A stretch of DNA of 64,000 bases from SIG607 sp045646245 (lineage in GTDB: Bacteria; Bacillota; Clostridia; Oscillospirales; Acutalibacteraceae): contig JAZRKJ010000086.1 in assembly GCA_045646245.1 (NCBI GenBank), forward strand, positions 1 to 64,000. Direction: 5' to 3'. The translations under genes and the position numbers were made by a program. The notes under the pieces were generated by a model, which saw only the letters and a program-made list of their open reading frames with translations, was not told the DNA's origin and ran no database searches. Shown piece after piece: positions 1 to 8,287 of the stretch (the stretch's first letter is position 1; each line of letters opens with the position of its first letter).

Positions 1-24
1 GTGAATTCACAAAATCCTAAAACA

Positions 25-50
25 CAAGGGAACGGTTACCCGTTCCCTTG
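25..50 (-). terminator. Intrinsic terminator after tuf
   Basis: A perfect 11 bp stem (CAAGGGAACGG with CCGTTCCCTTG) and a 4-nt loop lies 20 bp past the tuf stop codon. It is followed on the minus strand by TGTTTT. It probably ends the rpsL-rpsG-fusA-tuf transcript. Confidence 0.85.
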
Positions 51-69
51 GATTTATTAGGAAAAAGAA

Positions 70-1272
70 TTATTCGTTGATAGCGATAACAACGCCGGAA
101 CCTACGGTACGGCCGCCTTCACGGATAGCGAAACGAAGGCCTTCTTCGATAGCGATAGGAGTGATAAGTTCAATGTCCATTTCTACGTTATCGCCAGGCA
201 TACACATTTCGGTACCTTCGGGAAGGGATACAACACCGGTAACGTCGGTAGTTCTAAGATAGAACTGAGGACGATAGTTGTTGAAGAAAGGAGTATGACG
301 TCCGCCTTCTTCCTTGGTAAGGATATAAACCTGACCATGGAACTTGGTGTGGGGGTTGATGGAGCCGGGCTTACAAAGAACCTGACCACGTTCAACGCCT
401 TCACGATCTACACCACGAAGGAGAGCACCGATGTTATCACCAGCTTCACAGTAGTCAAGAGTCTTACGGAACATTTCCATAGAAGTAACAACGGTCTTCT
501 TTCTTTCTTCGGTAAGACCGATGATTTCAACTTCATCACCTGCGTGGAGCTGACCACGTTCAACACGGCCGGTAACAACGGTACCACGACCGGAAATGGT
601 CATAACGTCCTCGATAGGCATAAGGAAGGGCATATCAGCCTTACGATCAGGAGTAGGAATATAGGAGTCAACTGCATCCATAAGCTCGGCGATAGGAGCA
701 TAAACAGGATCAGAAGGATCGTTAGAAGCAGAATCAAGAGCCTTGAAAGCAGAACCCTTGATGATAGGAGTATCATCGCCGGGGAATTCGTACTTGTCGA
801 GGGTTTCACGGATTTCCATTTCAACGAGTTCGAGAAGCTCTTCGTCGTCAACAAGGTCAGTCTTGTTCATGAATACAACGATGTAAGGAACGCCAACCTG
901 ACGAGCAAGAAGGAGATGTTCCTTGGTCTGAGCCATAGGACCGTCAGTAGAAGCGATAACGAGGATAGCGCCGTCCATCTGAGCAGCACCGGTGATCATG
1001 TTCTTAACATAGTCAGCGTGTCCGGGGCAGTCAACGTGTGCATAGTGACGTGCATCAGTTTCATACTCAACGTGAGCGGTATTGATAGTAATACCACGTT
1101 CTCTTTCTTCGGGAGCTTTATCGATGTTAGAATAATCTTCGAAAGAAGCCTGACCCTTTAAAGAAAGATACTTAGTAATAGCAGCGGTAAGAGTGGTCTT
1201 ACCATGGTCAACGTGACCGATAGTTCCAATGTTTACATGGGGTTTGGTACGTTCAAAATGTGCTTTTGCCAT
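70..1272 (-). CDS. tuf: Elongation factor Tu
   Basis: GTPase that delivers aminoacyl-tRNA to the ribosomal A site in the cytoplasm. The 400-residue product is full length for the family. The G domain shows GHVDHGKT at residues 19-26, DCPGHADY from residue 81, NKTD as the G4 motif and SAFK as the G5 motif, followed by the two beta-barrel domains. The start is supported by the ribosome binding site AGGAGG 6-8 nt upstream. It is the last gene of the str cluster, 89 bp after fusA. A good sigma-A promoter in that gap suggests extra transcription of tuf alone, as expected for the most abundant cell protein. Nothing looks degenerate. Confidence 0.98.
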   Translation of the reverse strand: MAKAHFERTKPHVNIGTIGHVDHGKTTLTAAITKYLSLKGQASFEDYSNIDKAPEERERGITINTAHVEYETDARHYAHVDCPGHADYVKNMITGAAQMDGAILVIASTDGPMAQTKEHLLLARQVGVPYIVVFMNKTDLVDDEELLELVEMEIRETLDKYEFPGDDTPIIKGSAFKALDSASNDPSDPVYAPIAELMDAVDSYIPTPDRKADMPFLMPIEDVMTISGRGTVVTGRVERGQLHAGDEVEIIGLTEERKKTVVTSMEMFRKTLDYCEAGDNIGALLRGVDREGVERGQVLCKPGSINPHTKFHGQVYILTKEEGGRHTPFFNNYRPQFYLRTTDVTGVVSLPEGTEMCMPGDNVEMDIELITPIAIEEGLRFAIREGGRTVGSGVVIAINE

Positions 1273-1316
1273 TTTTGAATTCCTCCTAAAATTTAATTGA
1301 TAGCTACGCTATTCAT

Positions 1317-1345
1317 AGTTTAACAAATTTAGATTAAAATTTCAA
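1317..1345 (-). promoter_or_regulatory. Sigma-A type promoter for tuf
   Basis: On the minus strand TTGAAA and TAAACT are separated by exactly 17 bp, in the fusA-tuf gap. It would give tuf an additional start independent of the upstream genes. Inferred from sequence only. Confidence 0.6.
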
Positions 1346-1361
1346 GACTTTTATTTATAAA

Positions 1362-3443
1362 TTAGTCTTTCTTGGTGCGGGAAGAAATAATCTTCTCGGC
1401 AACGCTCTTAGGAACAGGCTTGTAACCGTCGGGTTCCATAACGTACTGACCACGGCCCTGAGTCTTAGAACGGAGGTCTGTAGCATAACCGAACATATCG
1501 GCAAGCGGTACGTGAGCGTTAATTTGTTTAACGTTGCCGCGATCTTCGAAGCCGAGGATTTCACCACGACGAGCGATAAGGTCGCCCTGAACGGTACCGA
1601 AATACTCTTCAGGAACGTTAACAGCAACCTTCATGATAGGTTCAAGGAGAACGGGGTCAGCTTTTCTTGCAGCTTCTTTGAATGCCATAGAACCGGCAAT
1701 CTTAAATGCCATTTCAGAAGAGTCAACTTCGTGGTAAGAACCGTCATAAAGAGTAACCTTAACGTCAACAACGGGATAGCTTGCAAGTACACCGGCGTTA
1801 AGAGCGCCCTTGATACCGGTATCAACAGCGGGGATGTATTCCTTAGGAATAGCACCACCGGTTACAGAGTTAATGAATTCATAACCCTTACCGGATTCGT
1901 TAGGTTCAAGAATAATCTTAACGTGACCGTACTGACCGGAACCACCGGACTGACGTTTGTACTTGGTTTCGTGATCAACCTTCTGGCGAATAGTTTCTTT
2001 ATAAGCAACCTGAGGAGCACCAACGTTAGCCTCTACCTTGAATTCACGAAGGAGACGGTCAACGATAATTTCGAGGTGCAATTCACCCATACCGGCAATA
2101 ATAGTCTGACCGGTTTCTTCGTCAGTATAAGCCTTAAAGGTCGGGTCTTCTTCTGCAAGTTTTGCAAGAGCAATACCCATTTTTTCCTGACCTGCTTTAG
2201 TCTTGGGTTCAACAGCAACACGAATAACAGGCTCAGGGAAATTCATAGATTCAAGGATAACCGGATGCTTTTCATCACAAAGAGTATCACCGGTAGTGGT
2301 GTTCTTAAGACCAACTGCTGCAGCAATATCGCCGGAATAACAGGTTTCAAGGTCTTCTCTGTGGTTAGCGTGCATCTGGAGAATACGTCCCATTCTTTCC
2401 TTGTTATCCTTAACAGAGTTGTACACGGTAGCACCGGAATCAACAGTACCGGAATAAACACGGAAATAGCAAATCTTACCAACGTAGGGGTCGGTAGCAA
2501 CCTTAAATGCAAGAGCTGCAAAGGGTTCGCTATCGGAAGAATGACGAACTTCATCCTCTTCGGTATCGGGGTTAACGCCCTTAATAGCTTCAATGTCGGT
2601 AGGAGCCGGCATATAATCAATAATAGCGTCAAGTAAGGGCTGAACACCCTTGTTACGGTAAGAAGTACCGCAGCAAACGGGAACCATCTTATTGTCAATA
2701 GTAGCCTGACGGATGATTTTCTTTATCTGCTCAACGGTAGGCTCTTCGCCTTCAAAGTATTTTTCCATAAGCTCGTCGTCCATTTCAACAACAGACTCAA
2801 TAAGAGCAGTACGGTACTTTTCAGCAAGCTCCTTCATGTCTTCGGGAATTTCTTCCTCACGAACGTCCTTACCCATATCGTCGTAGTAAATTTCTGCAAC
2901 ATTGTTAACAAGGTCAACAATACCGCGGAAAGTATCTTCAGCACCGATAGGAAGCTGAATCGGAACCGCATTACACTGTAAACGGTCCTTAACCATGTCA
3001 AGAACATGGTAGAAGTCAGCACCCATAATGTCCATTTTGTTAACATAAATCATTCTGGGTACTCTGTATTCATCAGCCTGTCTCCAAACGGTTTCAGACT
3101 GAGGCTCAACACCACCCTTTGCGCACATAACGGTTACAGAACCGTCAAGTACACGCAAAGAACGCTGAACTTCAACAGTAAAGTCAACGTGACCGGGAGT
3201 GTCGATAATATTGATACGATGGTCTTTCCAGAAGCAAGTGGTAGCAGCAGAAGTGATGGTAATACCTCTCTCCTGCTCCTGTTCCATCCAGTCCATGGTG
3301 GCGCCGCCATCATGGGTTTCACCCATTTTGTGATTCTTACCTGTATAGAAAAGAATACGTTCGGTGGTGGTGGTTTTACCAGCATCGATGTGAGCCATAA
3401 TACCAATATTTCTGGTCATTTCAAGAGATACCTTTCTTGGCAT
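1362..3443 (-). CDS. fusA: Elongation factor G
   Basis: Translocase GTPase that moves tRNA and mRNA through the ribosome and helps recycle ribosomes. The 693-residue product matches the usual 690-700. The G1 motif AHIDAGKTTTTER lies near residues 17-29, DTPGHVDF and NKMD follow, and domains II-V are complete to the C terminus. It sits between rpsG and tuf, the classic str order, with only 36 bp between the end of rpsG and its start. The start codon is preceded by a GGAGG-type site. No oddities seen. Confidence 0.98.
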   Translation of the reverse strand: MPRKVSLEMTRNIGIMAHIDAGKTTTTERILFYTGKNHKMGETHDGGATMDWMEQEQERGITITSAATTCFWKDHRINIIDTPGHVDFTVEVQRSLRVLDGSVTVMCAKGGVEPQSETVWRQADEYRVPRMIYVNKMDIMGADFYHVLDMVKDRLQCNAVPIQLPIGAEDTFRGIVDLVNNVAEIYYDDMGKDVREEEIPEDMKELAEKYRTALIESVVEMDDELMEKYFEGEEPTVEQIKKIIRQATIDNKMVPVCCGTSYRNKGVQPLLDAIIDYMPAPTDIEAIKGVNPDTEEDEVRHSSDSEPFAALAFKVATDPYVGKICYFRVYSGTVDSGATVYNSVKDNKERMGRILQMHANHREDLETCYSGDIAAAVGLKNTTTGDTLCDEKHPVILESMNFPEPVIRVAVEPKTKAGQEKMGIALAKLAEEDPTFKAYTDEETGQTIIAGMGELHLEIIVDRLLREFKVEANVGAPQVAYKETIRQKVDHETKYKRQSGGSGQYGHVKIILEPNESGKGYEFINSVTGGAIPKEYIPAVDTGIKGALNAGVLASYPVVDVKVTLYDGSYHEVDSSEMAFKIAGSMAFKEAARKADPVLLEPIMKVAVNVPEEYFGTVQGDLIARRGEILGFEDRGNVKQINAHVPLADMFGYATDLRSKTQGRGQYVMEPDGYKPVPKSVAEKIISSRTKKD

Positions 3444-3479
3444 AACTTAAACCTCCATAGTAATATCAGTAGTAAAAGA

Positions 3480-3950
3480 CTACCATCTGTAATGTGCAAA
3501 TGCTCTGTTAGCTTCTGCCATCTTGTGAGTGTCATCACGCTTCTTAGCAGCTCCGCCGAGACCGTTAACGGCATCAAGGATTTCTGCTGCGAGACGCTCT
3601 TTCATAGTTCTTTCAGAACGAGCACGGCTGTAAGTAGTCAGCCAGCGCAGACCGAGAGTCTGCTTTCTTTCGGGACGAACCTCAAACGGAACCTGATAGG
3701 TTGCACCGCCCTTACGAACGGCCTTAACTTCGAGCTGGGGCATGATATTTTCCATGGCAGCATCGAAAACTTCGAGAGCTTCCTTCCCGGTTTTTTCACT
3801 AATAATGTCGAAAGCACCATATACAATTTTCTGGGCTACACCCTTCTTACCGTCTAACATAACGTTATTGATAAGACGAGTAACCACCTTGGAATTGTAA
3901 ACCGGATCCGGCAATACATCGCGTTTAGCAATTATACCTCTTCTTGGCAC
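3480..3950 (-). CDS. rpsG: 30S ribosomal protein S7
   Basis: Primary 16S rRNA binding protein that nucleates assembly of the small-subunit head. The longest open frame runs 36 codons further upstream, but the family starts at PRRGIIAKRD. A GTG there (3948-3950) is preceded by AAGGAGGG with about 6 nt spacing, so I set the start at that GTG, giving 156 residues, the normal S7 length. Conserved stretches include GGATYQVPFEVRPER and the C-terminal AEANRAFAHYRW. It lies between rpsL and fusA. The 128 bp gap before it may hold a weak promoter, which I could not call with confidence. Confidence 0.96.
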   Translation of the reverse strand: MPRRGIIAKRDVLPDPVYNSKVVTRLINNVMLDGKKGVAQKIVYGAFDIISEKTGKEALEVFDAAMENIMPQLEVKAVRKGGATYQVPFEVRPERKQTLGLRWLTTYSRARSERTMKERLAAEILDAVNGLGGAAKKRDDTHKMAEANRAFAHYRW

Positions 3951-4078
3951 TTTACTTCCCTCCTTCATAATGATGATATCATAGGTACTCGAGTGACAAA
4001 TTCCCGTACGCACCAAGCAAAGGCGTATAATAATATATATACACCGCTGCTTGTACAATGCAGCAGAGATTCGTCTTT

Positions 4079-4498
4079 TTACTTACCTGCCTTAGGACGC
4101 TTAGCACCGTACTTAGAACGGCTCTGCATTCTCTTGGCAACACCCTGTGCATCGAGTGTACCACGGATAATGTGGTAACGTACACCAGGGAGGTCTTTTA
4201 CACGTCCGCCACGGATCAAAACAACGCTGTGTTCCTGGAGATTGTGACCAATACCGGGAATGTACGCAGATACTTCGATACCGTTGCTAAGTCTAACTCT
4301 GGCAATCTTACGAAGAGCGGAGTTCGGCTTTTTCGGTGTAGCAGTCTTTACGGCTGTGCAGACGCCTCTCTTCTGCGGAGAATCGTTATCGGTCAACTTG
4401 CGCTTCATAGAGTTGTAACCCTTAAGCAGTGCAGGAGCCTTAGCTTTCTTCTCAACATTTTCACGTCCACTACGAACCAACTGGTTAAAAGTAGGCAT
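4079..4498 (-). CDS. rpsL: 30S ribosomal protein S12
   Basis: Decoding-site ribosomal protein. The 139-residue product shows the conserved loops TATPKKPNSALRK and GRVKDLPGVRYH. The two lysines where streptomycin-resistance mutations usually arise (E. coli K42 and K87 equivalents) are unaltered. It is the first gene of the str cluster here, 163 bp after rpoC. That gap contains a strong promoter and a long leader hairpin, so rpsL-rpsG-fusA-tuf can be transcribed apart from rpoBC. A GGAGG-type site precedes the ATG. Confidence 0.98.
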   Translation of the reverse strand: MPTFNQLVRSGRENVEKKAKAPALLKGYNSMKRKLTDNDSPQKRGVCTAVKTATPKKPNSALRKIARVRLSNGIEVSAYIPGIGHNLQEHSVVLIRGGRVKDLPGVRYHIIRGTLDAQGVAKRMQSRSKYGAKRPKAGK

Positions 4499-4526
4499 AA
4501 CACACCTCCTATTAAAAATGTATATG

Positions 4527-4553
4527 ACGCAGACAGGGATACCCTGCCTGCGT
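4527..4553 (-). promoter_or_regulatory. Leader hairpin upstream of rpsL
   Basis: An 11-12 bp stem (ACGCAGACAGGG with CCCTGCCTGCGT, one G-U pair) with a 3-nt loop lies in the rpsL 5' leader, about 30 bp before the start codon and downstream of the promoter. There is no U-tract directly after it on the minus strand, so it is not a textbook terminator. It could be an autoregulatory ribosomal-protein site, a processing site or a stabilising hairpin. The function is inferred. Confidence 0.5.
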
Positions 4554-4596
4554 TATATCTATTCACCATGCAAAACACAGTTTCGCATACTATTGA

Positions 4597-4625
4597 ATTT
4601 TAACACCAAAAGTACTGCTTGTCAA
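4597..4625 (-). promoter_or_regulatory. Sigma-A promoter for rpsL-rpsG-fusA-tuf
   Basis: Minus-strand TTGACA and TAAAAT are spaced by 17 bp in the rpoC-rpsL gap. This is near consensus and should drive the str genes strongly, independent of rpoB. Confidence 0.8.
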
Positions 4626-4661
4626 TAGTCTATAAATAATTTTTTGCAAAAATTTACAGGA

Positions 4662-7600
4662 TTATTCAGCAATAGCGGTAATTTCGGCTTCTTCTGCGGT
4701 TTCTTGAGACACAGAATCGGTATTCTTAAACTTCATACCGGTACCGGCAGGAATAAGCTTACCGATAATAACGTTCTCCTTAAGACCAAAGAGCGGGTCA
4801 ACCTTACCCTTAATAGCGGCTTCGGTAAGAACACGTGTGGTTTCCTGGAAGGAAGCAGCAGAAAGGAAGGATTCGGTTGCAAGAGACGCCTTAGTAATAC
4901 CGAGAAGCAAGGGCTTGTAAGAAGCGGGAACAAGTCCTGCCTCCCCTGCTTCAATACGCGCTTCAATAGCTTTGTTAGCGTCGCGTACTTCCTCAACGTC
5001 ATAACGTACGTTCTGGAGAAGCTCGGTAGAACCGGGTTCGGTAACAACGTACTTCTTCATCATCTGGCGAACGATAACTTCAATGTGCTTATCGTTAATA
5101 TCAACACCCTGAGTACGGTATGCGTTTTGGATTTCAGCAATAATATAATGCTGAACGGCTTCGGGTCCTTGCGCTTCAAGAATATCCTGAGGATACTTGG
5201 AACCGGAAATAAGAAGCTGACCGGGAAGAACAAAGTCACCGTCCTGAACCAACGGATTTACACCAAAAGGAATAGCAATCTTTTCGTTATCTTTAGGATC
5301 AGCAGCATGGATGGTGAGAATCCTGTTTGTATTGTTGTTCTTCTTTTCGTCTTCAATGGTGATTTGACCGCCAACCTTTGCGATAACACCGCAATGCTTG
5401 GGACGACGAGCTTCGAAAAGTTCTTCAACTCTGGGAAGACCCTGAGTAATATCTTCAGTACTTGCAATACCACCGGTATGGAAGGTACGCATTGTAAGCT
5501 GAGTACCGGGTTCACCGATAGACTGAGCAGCTACGATACCAACGGCTTCACCTGCAGTAACGGGTTTACCGGTAGCAAGGTTAGAACCGTAACACTTCTT
5601 ACATACGCCGTGGTCGGAAAGACAACTGAGGATAGAGCGGATTTCAACTTCGGTAACGCCGGTAGCGCAAATTGCCTTTGCGTCATCTGCCGTCATAAGA
5701 GTATCCTTATCAACAAGCACCTCACCTGTAGCGGGGTCAACAAAATCGTTAAGGAGATAACGGCCCGCAAGACGCTCTTCAAGAGGTTCGATAATGTGGT
5801 TACCGTCTTTAATTTCAGAAACAAGCAGACCTTCGGCAGTACCGCAATCATCCTCACGGATGATAACGTCCTGGGAAACGTCAACAAGACGACGTGTAAG
5901 GTAACCGGAGTCAGCAGTACGAAGCGCTGTATCGGCAAGACCTTTACGGGCACCACGGGAAGAAATGAAGTATTCAAGTACGTTAAGACCTTCACGGTAG
6001 TTAGCACGGATAGGTACTTCAATAACCTTACCTGCGGTGTTGGCAATAAGACCACGCATACCTGCGAGCTGACGAATCTGGCTCATAGAACCACGGGCGC
6101 CGGAGTCAGCCATCATAAAGATGGGGTTAAACTCATCGAGGTTACCCTTAAGAGCGTCAGCAACGTCTTCGGTTGCTTTGTTCCAGATTTCAATAACGTG
6201 ACGGCTACGTTCATCGTTGCTCATAAAACCACGACGGTACTTTTTGGTCACCTTATCAATATCAGCTTCGGCAGCAGCCATAATATCAGTTTTGCTTTCG
6301 GGGATAACTGCGTCGAATACTGCAACGGTAATAGCACCCTTGGTAGAATACTTAAAGCCGGTTGCCTTAATATTATCAAGAACAATGGAAGATTCGCTGG
6401 TACCCTTGCGGGCAATACATCTGTCGATAATCTTACTCAGCTGTTTTTTACCAACCTTGTTCTGAATAATGTCATCGTTGCTTTGAACGAAGGTAGCTTT
6501 ATCATCTTTAAGAGAGAAGGTCCATTCAAGGTCAAGCTCATGGCCTTCAACACTACGGTTAACAAAGCCTAAATCCTGAGGAATGGATTCATTAAAGATA
6601 ATGAATCCAACAGTACACCATACAAGACGGCTAAGACCGTCTTCACGGGTGTAACGGACACGTATGGGTGCGTGAAGGTCAATAAGTCCGTTGGAATAAG
6701 CCATAATAGCTTCATCCTTGTCACGGAATACCTTATTAGTACCCTTCTCTTCAGCCTTAACAATGGTAAGGTAGTAAGAACCCAGAACCATATCCTGAGT
6801 AGGAACTACAACAGGTTTACCGTCGGAAGGCTTAAGAAGGTTGTTAGCGGCAAGCATAAGGAAACGTGCTTCTGCCTGAGCTTCAGCAGAAAGGGGTACG
6901 TGAACAGCCATCTGGTCACCGTCGAAGTCGGCGTTGTACGCAGTACATACAAGAGGATGGAGTTTAAGAGCCTTACCTTCAACAAGTACGGGTTCAAAAG
7001 CCTGAATACCGAGTCTGTGAAGTGTAGGAGCACGGTTGAGAAGAACGGGGTGTTCTTTAATAACGGTTTCAAGTGCATCCCAGATATCACCGCTTGCACG
7101 TTCAACGGCTTTTCTTGCAGCCTTAATATTGGGAACCTTCTTTTCTTCAACAAGGCGCTTCATTACGAAGGGCTTGAAGAGTTCAAGAGCCATTTCCTTA
7201 GGAAGACCGCATTGATACATCTTAAGCTCAGGGCCTACAACGATAACACTACGGCCGGAATAGTCAACACGCTTACCGAGAAGGTTTTGACGGAAACGAC
7301 CCTGCTTACCTTTAAGCATATCGGAAAGAGACTTAAGAGCACGGGTGTTAGCGCCGGTAACGGCTTTTCCGCGACGTCCGTTATCAATAAGAGCATCAAC
7401 TGCTTCCTGTAGCATACGCTTTTCATTACGTACGATAATGTCGGGAGCGTGAAGCTCAAGAAGTCTCTTTAAACGGTTATTACGGTTAATTACACGACGG
7501 TAAAGGTCGTTAAGGTCACTTGTAGCAAAACGGCCGCCGTCAAGCTGAACCATAGGACGGATATCAGGGGGAATTACGGGGAGAACGTCCAAAATCATCC

Positions 7601-8273
7601 ATTCGGGACGATTACCCGAAAGACGGAACGCTTCAAGAACTTCAAGACGTTTAAGGTAATGAATACGTTTTTGTCCGGTAGCGCCGTCAAGCTTTTGACG
7701 AAGCTCTGCACAGGTTTCGTCAAGGTCGATTTCACAAAGAAGCTTTTTAATGGCTTCTGCGCCCATTTCGGCAACGAAATCGTCTTCATATTTCTCACGC
7801 ATATCACGGTACTGCTTTTCGTTAAGAAGCTGCTTCTTCTCAAGTGTAGTATTACCGGGGTCGGTAACGATATATTGAGAGAAGTAAAGTACCTGTTCAA
7901 GCGCTTTGGGAGCAATATCAAGCGCTAATCCCATACGGGAAGGAATAGTTTTAAAATACCAAATATGGGATACGGGAGCAGCAAGCTCAATTGTACCCAT
8001 ACGTTCTCTACGAACCTTTGCACGTGTTACTTCAACACCGCAACGTTCACAGATTTTACCCTTATAGCGAATACGCTTATATTTACCGCAATGACATTCC
8101 CAGTCCTTGGTGGGTCCGAAAATGCGTTCGCAGTATAAGCCCTGCTGTTCGGGTTTTAAGGTTCTGTAGTTAATAGTCTCAGGCTTGGTAACCTCACCGT
8201 AAGACCAGCTTCTGATTTGTTCAGGAGACGCAAGGCCTATTTTTATAGACTCGTACTCAATATTGTTATCCAT
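4662..8273 (-). CDS. rpoC: RNA polymerase beta-prime subunit
   Basis: Largest catalytic subunit of RNA polymerase. The 1203-residue product is full length for Firmicutes. The N-terminal zinc site (CHCGKYKRIRYKGKICERCG) lies near residues 60-79. The Mg-binding active-site motif NADFDGDQMAVH is intact, and trigger-loop and second zinc-site residues (CSDHGVCKKCYG region) follow. The start lies 14 bp after the rpoB stop with a GGAGG-type site, so rpoB and rpoC are co-transcribed. After rpoC the transcript may read into rpsL or stop; I see no strong terminator between them. Confidence 0.98.
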   Translation of the reverse strand: MDNNIEYESIKIGLASPEQIRSWSYGEVTKPETINYRTLKPEQQGLYCERIFGPTKDWECHCGKYKRIRYKGKICERCGVEVTRAKVRRERMGTIELAAPVSHIWYFKTIPSRMGLALDIAPKALEQVLYFSQYIVTDPGNTTLEKKQLLNEKQYRDMREKYEDDFVAEMGAEAIKKLLCEIDLDETCAELRQKLDGATGQKRIHYLKRLEVLEAFRLSGNRPEWMILDVLPVIPPDIRPMVQLDGGRFATSDLNDLYRRVINRNNRLKRLLELHAPDIIVRNEKRMLQEAVDALIDNGRRGKAVTGANTRALKSLSDMLKGKQGRFRQNLLGKRVDYSGRSVIVVGPELKMYQCGLPKEMALELFKPFVMKRLVEEKKVPNIKAARKAVERASGDIWDALETVIKEHPVLLNRAPTLHRLGIQAFEPVLVEGKALKLHPLVCTAYNADFDGDQMAVHVPLSAEAQAEARFLMLAANNLLKPSDGKPVVVPTQDMVLGSYYLTIVKAEEKGTNKVFRDKDEAIMAYSNGLIDLHAPIRVRYTREDGLSRLVWCTVGFIIFNESIPQDLGFVNRSVEGHELDLEWTFSLKDDKATFVQSNDDIIQNKVGKKQLSKIIDRCIARKGTSESSIVLDNIKATGFKYSTKGAITVAVFDAVIPESKTDIMAAAEADIDKVTKKYRRGFMSNDERSRHVIEIWNKATEDVADALKGNLDEFNPIFMMADSGARGSMSQIRQLAGMRGLIANTAGKVIEVPIRANYREGLNVLEYFISSRGARKGLADTALRTADSGYLTRRLVDVSQDVIIREDDCGTAEGLLVSEIKDGNHIIEPLEERLAGRYLLNDFVDPATGEVLVDKDTLMTADDAKAICATGVTEVEIRSILSCLSDHGVCKKCYGSNLATGKPVTAGEAVGIVAAQSIGEPGTQLTMRTFHTGGIASTEDITQGLPRVEELFEARRPKHCGVIAKVGGQITIEDEKKNNNTNRILTIHAADPKDNEKIAIPFGVNPLVQDGDFVLPGQLLISGSKYPQDILEAQGPEAVQHYIIAEIQNAYRTQGVDINDKHIEVIVRQMMKKYVVTEPGSTELLQNVRYDVEEVRDANKAIEARIEAGEAGLVPASYKPLLLGITKASLATESFLSAASFQETTRVLTEAAIKGKVDPLFGLKENVIIGKLIPAGTGMKFKNTDSVSQETAEEAEITAIAE

Positions 8274-8287
8274 TCGCGTTTCCTCCC

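Noticed and set aside
295..1161. Long open frames antisense to tuf, fusA, rpoC and rpoB
   Set aside because: They mirror highly expressed genes with biased codons, have no ribosome binding sites and show no recognisable motifs.
3951..4058. 36-residue N-terminal extension of S7
   Set aside because: S7 proteins begin at PRRGIIAKRD; the GTG there has an excellent AAGGAGGG site.
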